From Desulfobacteraceae bacterium (GTDB lineage Bacteria > Desulfobacterota > Desulfobacteria > Desulfobacterales > Desulfobacteraceae): 35,959 bases of DNA. The stretch's first letter is position 1. Each line of letters begins with the position of its first letter. The notes beneath the pieces are model-generated. The model searched no databases. It saw only the letters and a program-made list of their open reading frames with translations, and was not told the origin of the DNA. Both the position numbers and the translations under genes were made by a program. Location: the NCBI GenBank assembly GCA_024225635.1, contig JAAEMK010000892.1:1-35959 (forward strand). The letters run 5' to 3'. This document shows positions 23,549 to 31,718 of the stretch, in pieces.

Positions 23549-25012
23549 ATGAAGCTTTTTTATAAACTGTTCGGCTTTTTAATTGTCGGGATAACTCTCC
23601 TGCTGGGCCTGGATGGCTATCTCAGTCTTAAAAGAGAGATGGTCCAGTTTGACAGGGCCATGACTGAAAATGCCATCCAGATCGGCAACATCATGTCCGG
23701 ACTGATCGAGCATGCATGGATGGAAAGTGGTGAAAACAAGGCAATTGAACTGATCAACGATGCCAATCGTTCAAACCATTCGATAAAGCTTCGCTGGGTA
23801 TGGCTTGCGGATAGTTCTGATCCTCTCCATTCACCCGGGATAGCCCCTGTGAATTTTACCCGGTTAAAACAGGGTGATATCTTTTCACTGAAAACCGATA
23901 AAAAGGATAAGACCGGGTTCAGGTACACCTATGTCCCCCTCAAACTTGAAAATCACACGACAAGTGCCATAGAACTCCGGCAATCACTGGCCCCCCTGGC
24001 TGAATACTCGCATAAGATGCTGATTCGGTCTTTAAAGGTCGGCTTTCTTCTGTTGCTGACAAGCTGTCTTTTTTTATACTGTTTCATTGACCGTCAAATT
24101 AAAAGACGACTGGACCGCTTATCTGATAAGGCAAAACAGATTGGCAAGGGGGATATTGAACCAAACCTTACAGTCAGGGGAAATGATGAATTATCAGATC
24201 AGGCAGCAATAATGAACGTGATGTGCAGTAACCTTCAAACGGCACAGAATAAAATAGATACTGTGCATGAGGCACGGATTAAAACCCTTGAGCAACTTCG
24301 TCACACGGAAAGATTGTCAACTCTCGGGCATATATCCGCCGGAATCGCCCATGAAATGGGAACACCGCTCAATATCGTCTCCGGCAGGGCCAAAATGATC
24401 GAAGCCGGGACGTTGCCGTTGCAGGATATGATTAAAAGCGCCGGGATCATTAAGAACCAGTCTGATAGAATGACCGGGATTATCCGGCAATTCCTTGATT
24501 TTACCCGGAGACGCAAACCCCAATACACCTCCACCAATATTTTGTCCCTTATCAGGCAGGTGTTTGAAATATTAACCCCGATTGCTAAAAAAAAAGGCGT
24601 AGTTCTTAATTTGACCCACCCTGAAGAAACGCAGATACGGCTTCGAATGGACCCCAATCAGATTCAGCAGGTTCTGATCAATCTGATCATGAACAGCATC
24701 CAGGCCATGCCCCATGGGGGAAGGGGGGATGTTAACGTCTTTAAAAAAGAGAGTGATGATACAGCCCCCCCTGGGAAGGAACAGTTTTTGGGGATAGCGT
24801 GTACTGATGATGGAGATGGCATTGGCAAGGAAACCCTGGAGCATATTTTTGAGCCTTTTTTTACCACCAAAACAGCAGGGGAAGGAACCGGATTAGGCCT
24901 CTCCATTGTACAGGGAATTATTGAAGAGCATAAGGGCTGGATCGAAGTTAAAAGTGATAAAGCCAAAGGCACCACATTTGTCATTTACCTGCCCATGGGA
25001 CAAGAAAAATGA
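23549..25012 (+). CDS. NtrB-like sensor histidine kinase
   Basis: A 487-residue membrane kinase. TM1 is at about 5-22, followed by an extracytoplasmic sensor of about 135 residues and TM2 at about 163-180. Then come HAMP (DRLSDKAKQIGKGDIEP), a short coiled coil, HisKA with His268 (LGHISAGIAHEMGTPLNIVSG) and HATPase_c (NLIMNSIQAMPHGG, GTGLGLSIVQGIIEEHKG). The H-box type is that of kinases that pair with sigma-54 activators. It overlaps the downstream regulator by 4 bp (ATGA). The signal is not evident from sequence. Confidence 0.92.
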   Translation: MKLFYKLFGFLIVGITLLLGLDGYLSLKREMVQFDRAMTENAIQIGNIMSGLIEHAWMESGENKAIELINDANRSNHSIKLRWVWLADSSDPLHSPGIAPVNFTRLKQGDIFSLKTDKKDKTGFRYTYVPLKLENHTTSAIELRQSLAPLAEYSHKMLIRSLKVGFLLLLTSCLFLYCFIDRQIKRRLDRLSDKAKQIGKGDIEPNLTVRGNDELSDQAAIMNVMCSNLQTAQNKIDTVHEARIKTLEQLRHTERLSTLGHISAGIAHEMGTPLNIVSGRAKMIEAGTLPLQDMIKSAGIIKNQSDRMTGIIRQFLDFTRRRKPQYTSTNILSLIRQVFEILTPIAKKKGVVLNLTHPEETQIRLRMDPNQIQQVLINLIMNSIQAMPHGGRGDVNVFKKESDDTAPPGKEQFLGIACTDDGDGIGKETLEHIFEPFFTTKTAGEGTGLGLSIVQGIIEEHKGWIEVKSDKAKGTTFVIYLPMGQEK

Positions 25013-26367
25013 GTGGACGTATTTTAATAATCGAAGATGATCAGGACATGTGTGAAATGCTTGAGGCAGACCTTTGCGGCCGGGGCTTCACCCCATCCTG
25101 GGAAACATCCGGAAATGATGGAATCAGTGCACTGGGCAGTAATATTTTTGATGTAATTTTAACAGATGTCAATCTTCCGGATATAAACGGATTGGAGCTT
25201 TGCAGACAATTCTCGGCAAATTATCCCGATATTCCGGTTGTCATAATGACGGCATTCGGAAGTATGGAAACCGCCATCGCCGCCATAAGAGCCGGTGCCT
25301 ATGACTTCATCATCAAGCCGGTTGACCTGGATATTCTGGCCCTTTCACTGAAACGGGCGGTAAACCACAGGACCCTGCAGGAAAAAGTTAATCTGCTGAG
25401 TCACGCCATCAAACAAACCCAGTGTTTTGAAGATTTAATCGGTGAAAGCCAACCCATGAAGGAGCTGTTTGTACTGCTGACACGCATTGCCGACACGGAT
25501 ATATCCGTGCTCATCACGGGTGAAAGCGGTTCCGGGAAAGAGCTCTGCGCACGGGCCCTGCATCAGCACAGCCGAAGGGCGGAAGCCCCCATCGTTACGG
25601 TCAACTGTTCCGCCATCCCTGAAGCACTCCTTGAAAGTGAACTGTTCGGTCATGTGCGCGGCGCTTTTACGGATGCTAAAACCGACCGAAAAGGTCTTTT
25701 CCTTGAGGCCCATGGAGGAACCCTTTTTCTCGATGAAATCGGCGAAATCCCCCTGTTTCTCCAGCCAAAATTACTTCGCACCCTGGAAGAACGATGTGTC
25801 AGGCCCGTGGGAGGAAACACGGAAATCCCCTTTGATGTCCGCATTGTGACCGCTACCAATCGTGACCTGGAATCGGCCGTTGAAGAGGGAACATTCCGTG
25901 AGGATCTTTTTTACCGGTTGAATGTATTTCAACTTGAAATGCCTCCCTTAAGGTCAAGGGGCACGGATATTCTGCTGATTGCAAAACATTTCCTTGAATA
26001 TTTTACCTGCCGTCAGGAAAAAAACGTTAAGGAGATCTCCACCAAAGTCGCTGAAAAACTCCTTGCCTACCCCTGGCCGGGGAATGTCAGGGAATTACGC
26101 AATGCCATTGAGCATGGCGTTGTCCTGGCCAGCTATGACACCATTGTTCCGGAAGATCTGCCACGGAGAATCTGTTCGTACCAGGATGAACCGATTCTAT
26201 CCGGCACCCACAATCCCACAGAGCTTGTTTCCATGCAGGAGGTGGAGCGCCGATATATACTCCATGTCCTCAAAACAACAGGCGGCAACCGGACATTAAC
26301 GGCAAAGATTCTCAAGCTTGACCGAAAAACCCTTTATCGGAAACTTCAACTATTCGGAGTTGACTGA
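25009..26367 (+). CDS. NtrC-family sigma-54-dependent response regulator
   Basis: A 452-residue activator. The receiver domain carries acidic residues 10-12, Asp53 and Lys103. The AAA+ domain carries Walker A GESGSGKE (171-178), the sigma-54 contact loop GAFTDA (218-223), Walker B GGTLFLDEIGE and the sensor segment FREDLFYRLNVF. A Fis-type helix-turn-helix follows (GGNRTLTAKILKLDRKTLYRKL). The contact loop has Asp where the classical motif is GAFTGA; I believe this variant occurs naturally in other members but cannot check. The only visible sigma-54 promoter in the window is directly downstream, in front of the Ehr-type operon, which makes that operon the likely target. Confidence 0.93.
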   Translation: MSGRILIIEDDQDMCEMLEADLCGRGFTPSWETSGNDGISALGSNIFDVILTDVNLPDINGLELCRQFSANYPDIPVVIMTAFGSMETAIAAIRAGAYDFIIKPVDLDILALSLKRAVNHRTLQEKVNLLSHAIKQTQCFEDLIGESQPMKELFVLLTRIADTDISVLITGESGSGKELCARALHQHSRRAEAPIVTVNCSAIPEALLESELFGHVRGAFTDAKTDRKGLFLEAHGGTLFLDEIGEIPLFLQPKLLRTLEERCVRPVGGNTEIPFDVRIVTATNRDLESAVEEGTFREDLFYRLNVFQLEMPPLRSRGTDILLIAKHFLEYFTCRQEKNVKEISTKVAEKLLAYPWPGNVRELRNAIEHGVVLASYDTIVPEDLPRRICSYQDEPILSGTHNPTELVSMQEVERRYILHVLKTTGGNRTLTAKILKLDRKTLYRKLQLFGVD

Positions 26368-26401
26368 TACCCCCTGACTGAAATCCTGCCCGAGGGATCT
26401 T

Positions 26402-26443
26402 CCCCATGGCCTGCCGTGTGTGGCAGGTCATTGGGGCAATTTT
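26402..26443 (+). terminator. Hairpin terminator after the NtrC-like gene
   Basis: CCCCATGGCCTGCC (26402-26415) pairs with GGCAGGTCATTGGGG (26422-26436) with one bulged base, giving a 14-bp stem and a GTGTGT loop. It is followed by CAATTTT. The T-run is short, so termination may be partial. Confidence 0.55.
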
Positions 26444-26450
26444 CCACTGC

Positions 26451-26467
26451 GGGGCATTTTGCCCCAA
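26451..26467. repeat. Short hairpin GGGGC-ATTTT-GCCCC upstream of the Ehr-type operon
   Basis: A perfect 5-bp stem followed by an A-run, so it is not a + strand terminator. TTGCCCCAA (26459-26467) is the reverse complement of TTGGGGCAA at 26431-26439. These elements lie 120-160 bp upstream of the sigma-54 promoter, where activator sites usually are, but one arm is shared with the preceding hairpin. Confidence 0.35.
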
Positions 26468-26587
26468 AAAAAGAATCCGCTTTCAGATTGTAAATCAATG
26501 AATTTCTTTATTTGAAAACAATTTACGTTTCCATATCCCCCCCTGTCCTGGCGGACACAACAGCGCATGAGATTTGAGAACCGATCA

Positions 26588-26603
26588 TGGTACAGTATTT
26601 GCT
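26588..26603 (+). promoter_or_regulatory. Sigma-54 (RpoN) promoter of the Ehr-type operon
   Basis: TGGTACAGTATTTGCT: the -24 GG (26589-26590) and -12 GC (26601-26602) are separated by exactly 10 bp. It fits the consensus TGGCAC-N5-TTGCW with one change (TGGTAC). Transcription would begin near 26613, about 20 bases before the first ATG of the operon. Confidence 0.75.
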
Positions 26604-26632
26604 TTTGTTGAATCGGAGTCGAATGAGTTCAG

Positions 26633-28636
26633 ATGGGTTGGTTTGAGTCCTTGTCATTTAAACGGGAAAGGGTGTTTATGTCTCTTTTATTCTTAGCTGT
26701 TATCATAATCGTTTCCGGGGGTATTCTATCCCCTGTTTTCCGGAAGCAATTTATTCTGATGAAGGCTGCCGGTGTTCTTTCCATCAGCGTCGGCTGTTTG
26801 ATTGGATTGGGCTACGCCGTGAACGAATTGTTTCATTCAGGAGAGAGTGCTGTTTCCTTCACGTATCTCAACAGGTTTTCATTATCCTTTAAAACAGACG
26901 GTCTGTCGGCATTTTTTCTGATCGCAATTTTTGCCGTTTCCATGATAGCCGCGATTTACAGCTTCCAGTATATGAACAATCGGGAAAAACCGTGGAAAAC
27001 AGCTTTCAGTTATCTGTTTTTTTCCCTGCTTGTTGCTTCCATGGCGCTGGTGGTCACGGCCGGCAATATGATTTCATTCATGTTGAGCTGGGAAATCATG
27101 TCTCTCTCCTCTTTTTTCCTGGTCCTGTACAACTACGAATCTTCTGATAACCGAAGTGCCGGCTACCTTTATTTTATCTTTTCCCATGTGGGAGCTATGT
27201 TTATCCTTGCCGCCTTTGGAGTGATGTACAGCCATACGGGCAGCTTTGATTTCACGGCCGCCGCCACCCTTCCCGATAGAGCAAAAATGATTGTTTTCCT
27301 GCTTTTTTTCCTAGGTTTTGGGTCAAAGGCCGGCGTTTTCCCCTTTCATGTCTGGCTGCCCCATGCCCATCCGGCAGCACCCAGCCATATATCCGCTGTC
27401 ATGTCGGGTGTGATGATCAAAACAGGAATTTACGGTATTGTAAAAATGTACGCCATACTGGGGCTTAGTTCCCCCATGGCCGGTGGAATCGTTTGCGGTG
27501 CCGGTATGATTTCAGGAATACTGGGCGTTGTCTACGCCATCGGCCAGCACGACCTTAAACGGCTGCTGGCCTATCACAGCGTTGAAAACATCGGGATCAT
27601 TCTTATTGGCATGGGTATCGGCATGATTGGCGTCTCCTCGGGAAACAAAATCATGACCGTGCTTGGATTCACCGGCGGGCTCCTCCATGTGCTGAATCAT
27701 TCCATTTTCAAATCCCTCCTCTTTATGGGAGCCGGTATGGTGATCCGGAAAACAGGAACAGGCGCCATCAGCTGTCTGGGCGGCCTCCTTAAAAAAATGA
27801 AAGTAACCGGCATCACCTTTCTCGTGGGATCCCTTGCCATTTGCGGGCTTCCCCCTTTTAACGGGTTTGTGAGTGAATTTTTTATTTACATGGCCGGCTT
27901 TAAAGGGGTGGGACTGGACAAGACCTCATTCATCATGAGCCACCTTGCCATTATCAGCCTGGCTGTCATCGGAGGACTTGCCCTGGCATGTTTCACAAAG
28001 GTGATGGGGATTATCTTCCAAGGGGAACCAAGGCACGGGTTTGCAGATAATCCGGATGAAAATGAGCCAATGATGCTTCTGCCCATGGTTCTCCTGGCAG
28101 GCGCCTGCGCCCTGATCGGACTCTTTCCAAAACTCTTTTTTATCATGGCCCTCAAAGGCGTGGCATCCCTGGGACTTGTGCACGGTGAAATGCCCATTGA
28201 ACCTTTTATCCGGATGACAGGCCATATCACCTTGGCTGCCGCGATCTTTATAACCGTCTTCCTTTTGCTCCTGGCCCTTCGATTCTTTTTGTACAAAGGC
28301 AAACCGGTTGCCTCCTTTGGAACCTGGGACTGTGGTTTTACCCAGCCAACGCCCAGGATGCAATATACCGGGGGCTCCTATGGGGCATCCATTATTGAGT
28401 TTTTCGAACCCGTGGCCCCGTTGAGCGAGGATCACCCGGCCGTAAGCGGCTTGTTTCCCCAAAAGACCCATTACAAGCGGCATATCAGTGATATTGCCGA
28501 GGTTCATTTGGGAACGGTCATTGTGAAACCGGTGCTGGCCATATTTGATAAACTCAGGTGGATTCAGCATGGGGATATTCACCTTTATATCGCTTATATC
28601 CTTCTGGCAATTGTTGTATTGCTCTTTTTTGTTTAA
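26633..28636 (+). CDS. HyfB/HycC-like proton-pumping membrane subunit (Ehr-type complex)
   Basis: A polytopic protein (667 residues from 26633) of the Mrp/complex I antiporter-like family, in the HyfB branch of group-4 hydrogenase-like complexes. Conserved pump residues are present: Glu154 in SWEIMSL and Lys232 in FGSKAGVFPFHVWLPHAHPAAPSHISA. The HyfB-type C-terminus has FGTWDCGF. It should translocate protons or sodium ions in the membrane arm. An ATG at 26678 is an equally good start: it has AAAGGG upstream and begins directly with the first transmembrane helix. It is the first gene of a six-gene operon behind a sigma-54 promoter. Confidence 0.9.
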   Translation: MGWFESLSFKRERVFMSLLFLAVIIIVSGGILSPVFRKQFILMKAAGVLSISVGCLIGLGYAVNELFHSGESAVSFTYLNRFSLSFKTDGLSAFFLIAIFAVSMIAAIYSFQYMNNREKPWKTAFSYLFFSLLVASMALVVTAGNMISFMLSWEIMSLSSFFLVLYNYESSDNRSAGYLYFIFSHVGAMFILAAFGVMYSHTGSFDFTAAATLPDRAKMIVFLLFFLGFGSKAGVFPFHVWLPHAHPAAPSHISAVMSGVMIKTGIYGIVKMYAILGLSSPMAGGIVCGAGMISGILGVVYAIGQHDLKRLLAYHSVENIGIILIGMGIGMIGVSSGNKIMTVLGFTGGLLHVLNHSIFKSLLFMGAGMVIRKTGTGAISCLGGLLKKMKVTGITFLVGSLAICGLPPFNGFVSEFFIYMAGFKGVGLDKTSFIMSHLAIISLAVIGGLALACFTKVMGIIFQGEPRHGFADNPDENEPMMLLPMVLLAGACALIGLFPKLFFIMALKGVASLGLVHGEMPIEPFIRMTGHITLAAAIFITVFLLLLALRFFLYKGKPVASFGTWDCGFTQPTPRMQYTGGSYGASIIEFFEPVAPLSEDHPAVSGLFPQKTHYKRHISDIAEVHLGTVIVKPVLAIFDKLRWIQHGDIHLYIAYILLAIVVLLFFV

Positions 28637-28726
28637 TTCTAACCGGCAGGTCTCGCATGGTATTTGCTCCTGGCCACAACGAAAAAGGAAACTCCTGTGA
28701 TTGCAGCATTTTGGTGGGAAAAATTT

Positions 28727-29644
28727 ATGATTAAATCAATTATTCTCCTGGGACTTGCCCTACTTTCAGCACCCCTTTTTTCAGCGATCATCCTGAAGGT
28801 CAAGGCCTTTTTCGGCGGGAAAAAAGGGCCGCCCCTGCTCATTAACTATTATACCCTGCTCAAGCTTTTCAAAAAAGGCTCCGTGTACAGCAACAGCACG
28901 ACATTCATCTTTAAAATGGGGCCCATGGTCTCTTTTGCTTCAGCTTTAACGGTTCTTATGTTTCTGCCCATTGCCGGGAATACACCCATTGTTTCCTTCC
29001 ATGGTGATGTGATTTTTGTGTTTTATCTGCTGGGGCTGGGGCGTTTTTTCACCATTGCCGCCGCCCTTGATACGGCCTCCCCCTTTGAAGGGATGGGGGC
29101 CGCCCGGGAAGCCTATTTCCCCATCATCTGCGAAGCCACCATGTTCATGGTTCTTGTCTATTTTTACAAACTCACCGGCCAGCTGACCCTTGCTTCCTAC
29201 TTTTCAGGCGGTCAACCTTCCGGCATCTGGCATCTGGCGGGAGCGCCCCTTTTTTTTGTTGTTGTTGCCATTTTCATTGTGCTTCTCACGGAAAATTCCC
29301 GGGTACCCGTGGATGATCCAACCACCCATCTTGAACTGACCATGATCCATGAGGTAATGGTCCTGGACCACAGCGGCCCGGATCTCGCGTTCATTGAGCT
29401 GGGATCGTTTTACAAACTTTTTTTCTACTCAACCCTGCTTGGCCGATTGATTTACCCCTTTAAAACGCAATTTCCCGTTCAGGATCTCTGCCTGTTCACA
29501 GGATCTCTCATAGCGGTGTATGGGGCCATTGGAATCACTGAATCCGTGATGGCACGATTCAGAATGGACAAGGTGCCAAGATTTGTTCTGGCCTCTTTTG
29601 GCCTGGTCTTTTTTGCAACCATTCTCACCATGGAGTTTATCTGA
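28727..29644 (+). CDS. HyfC/HycD-like (NuoH-type) membrane subunit
   Basis: A 305-residue membrane protein of the NuoH/HycD family that connects the peripheral redox arm to the membrane arm. Visible are the N-terminal GPPLLINYYTLLKLFKKGSVYS segment, a loop with SPFEGMGAAREAYF, and TENSRVPVDDPTTHLELTMIHEVMVLDHSGPDLAFIELG, a strongly conserved HycD/HyfC signature. The ATG at 28727 (preceded by GGTGGGAA) is chosen over an in-frame TTG at 28664, because it starts at the first helix as in relatives. The stop overlaps the next start (TGATG). Confidence 0.92.
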   Translation: MIKSIILLGLALLSAPLFSAIILKVKAFFGGKKGPPLLINYYTLLKLFKKGSVYSNSTTFIFKMGPMVSFASALTVLMFLPIAGNTPIVSFHGDVIFVFYLLGLGRFFTIAAALDTASPFEGMGAAREAYFPIICEATMFMVLVYFYKLTGQLTLASYFSGGQPSGIWHLAGAPLFFVVVAIFIVLLTENSRVPVDDPTTHLELTMIHEVMVLDHSGPDLAFIELGSFYKLFFYSTLLGRLIYPFKTQFPVQDLCLFTGSLIAVYGAIGITESVMARFRMDKVPRFVLASFGLVFFATILTMEFI

Positions 29645-30285
29645 TGATAGAACCCCTTGACACCATCCTGTCACTGGCCCTTCTGTCGATTCTCTTTTCC
29701 TTTGGTTCCAGCTTCCTGCCGGGGCTGATCAAGGTGATGGCATTTCAGGGAATCATTGTATCCATTGTCCCGCTTTTTATGGGGCATGACCTGTCCACCA
29801 GTGCAATCCTCTTTACCCTGGTGACCATGACAATCCGGGGAATCGTCATCCCCCTGTGCATTTACAAGGCGATCAAAAAAGTGGCAGTCCGCCGGGAGGT
29901 CCAGCCGATCATCGGGTTCAACGCATCCATACTTATCGGCCTGGGATTGATCATTGCGGCTGCATATGTCAGCCCAAAGTTTGACGTCCCGTCCATCAGC
30001 ATAAGTTCATTGCTGCTGCCCACCACCATCGTGCTTCTGGTTGGCGGCATGTTCCTTTTGATCGCCAGGAGAAACGCCATCGCCATGGTCCTTGGCTATA
30101 TCATGATGGAAAACGGAATCTATCTTGTGGGAACAACCTTTTCGGTACGCGCCCTTCACATTGTTGAATTTGGAATACTTCTGGATGTGCTGGCCGCAGT
30201 GATGATCATGGCCATCATTCTTCAGAATATTAAGAAAACCTTTGATAATATGGACACGGCTTTATTACGGACATTAAAGGAATAG
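29644..30285 (+). CDS. HyfE-like membrane subunit
   Basis: A 213-residue membrane protein with about six helices. The C-terminal part resembles NuoK (ARRNAIAMVLGYIMMENGIYLVGT with the buried Glu). This matches HyfE of hydrogenase-4-type complexes, found where B, C and F subunits occur together. It overlaps the end of the HyfC-like gene by one base and is 11 bp from the HyfF-like gene. Confidence 0.88.
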   Translation: MIEPLDTILSLALLSILFSFGSSFLPGLIKVMAFQGIIVSIVPLFMGHDLSTSAILFTLVTMTIRGIVIPLCIYKAIKKVAVRREVQPIIGFNASILIGLGLIIAAAYVSPKFDVPSISISSLLLPTTIVLLVGGMFLLIARRNAIAMVLGYIMMENGIYLVGTTFSVRALHIVEFGILLDVLAAVMIMAIILQNIKKTFDNMDTALLRTLKE

Positions 30286-30296
30286 GTGGTTGTATC

Positions 30297-31718
30297 ATGG
30301 TTGAAAGCATTATCCTGATCCCCTTTATTGCAGGGTGGATTGTATTTTTCCTTCCCAAGACGGCAGGGCGCAGAATCCTGGTGATCACGGGTGTCATTCA
30401 TCTGCTCTTATCTGTTTTATTGTGGATCAAAAGACCCGGTGCGATATTTGCGGCCTACTTTGCCGTATCACCGGAAGGTCTCCTGTCGCTTATCGTCATC
30501 TCCCTTTTGTTTTTTTTCATTTCCATTTACTCGACAGCGTATCTGAAAGCCGCCGAGATTCAATCGGAAAACATATTTACCGGTTCCATGCTGCTGTTTC
30601 TCTCCACCATGACCATGGTTACCCTTTCCGATCATATCATGGTGATGTGGATTGCCATTGAGGCGACAACACTTGCCAGTGCACCGCTTATTTACACATA
30701 CAGGACCTCGGAATCCCTGGAAGCCACCTGGAAATATGTCCTGATCTGCTCGGTGGGCATTGCCATGGCCCTTCTAGGTTCGGTTCTGATCACCGTGGCC
30801 ATGGATGCCGGCAAGGTTGATGCGCCGGTCTCATTTTCAGGCCTGGCAGCCGTGGCCAAAACCCTCGACCCCCAATGGCTCAAGGCGGGTTTTGTCTTTA
30901 TTCTTGTGGGATATGGCACAAAGATGGGCCTTGCCCCCATGCACACCTGGCTGCCGGACGCCCACAACGAGGCTCCGAGTCCGGCATCGGCTCTTTTATC
31001 CGGGGTTCTGCTCAACTGCGCATACCTTGGCATCTTTAAAACCAATAAAATCATGCATGCCGCAGGCCTGGGAGATTTTTCCGGTTCGATCCTCATGATA
31101 TTCGGATTGATATCCATGCTGGCGGCGGCAACCTTTATTCTCAAGCAAACAGAGTACAAAAGACTTCTGGCATATTCGAGTATTGAGAATATGGGAATTA
31201 TTGCATTTGGAACCGGCATCGGCGGCATCGGTGTTTACGGCGCCATGATCTGTCTGATTCATCACAGCCTGATCAAATCCTCCCTGTTTTTAACCTCGGG
31301 CAATATTCTTCTGGGCTACAGGTGCAAGATCATTCAAAATATCGGGGCGCTTGTTTACCGCATGCCAAGGACCTTTATCGCGTTTTTTGCCGGTTTTGTC
31401 GCCATTTCAGGTTTTCCTCCCTTTGGAATGTTCATTGGAGAAATGTTCATTGTGATGGGGGCCTTCCGAAACGGTCACCATGTTGGGGCGGTTATTTTCA
31501 TGGGGACCATCTGTATTATTTTTGCGGGTCTCGCAAACCAGATCATGAGCATCTCCTTTGAAGATTCAAAAAGAAAGCATCGAATGCATATGGTAAACAA
31601 AATGCTCTGGCCCCAGTATGTTCTTCTTTTGACATCGGTGGTTTTGTCCTTCTGGATGCCGGATACCCTGTACACGACGATTGTGGAAGCGATTACTTCC
31701 ATCGGTGGAGGCGTTTAA
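30297..31718 (+). CDS. HyfF-like proton-pumping membrane subunit
   Basis: A 473-residue second antiporter-like subunit. Key pump residues are present: Glu122 in MWIAIEATTL and Lys209 in GYGTKMGLAPMHTWLPDAHNEAPSPASALLSG. With the HyfB-like protein this gives the complex at least two antiporter-like channels. The last base of its stop codon is the first base of the large-subunit ATG (TAATG), so translation is coupled. Confidence 0.92.
   Translation: MVESIILIPFIAGWIVFFLPKTAGRRILVITGVIHLLLSVLLWIKRPGAIFAAYFAVSPEGLLSLIVISLLFFFISIYSTAYLKAAEIQSENIFTGSMLLFLSTMTMVTLSDHIMVMWIAIEATTLASAPLIYTYRTSESLEATWKYVLICSVGIAMALLGSVLITVAMDAGKVDAPVSFSGLAAVAKTLDPQWLKAGFVFILVGYGTKMGLAPMHTWLPDAHNEAPSPASALLSGVLLNCAYLGIFKTNKIMHAAGLGDFSGSILMIFGLISMLAAATFILKQTEYKRLLAYSSIENMGIIAFGTGIGGIGVYGAMICLIHHSLIKSSLFLTSGNILLGYRCKIIQNIGALVYRMPRTFIAFFAGFVAISGFPPFGMFIGEMFIVMGAFRNGHHVGAVIFMGTICIIFAGLANQIMSISFEDSKRKHRMHMVNKMLWPQYVLLLTSVVLSFWMPDTLYTTIVEAITSIGGGV

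Noticed and set aside
26431-26467. Second intrinsic terminator at GGGGC-ATTTT-GCCCC
   Set aside because: The stem is followed by an A-run on the + strand and preceded by no matching gene end on the minus strand, so it lacks the U-tract a terminator needs.
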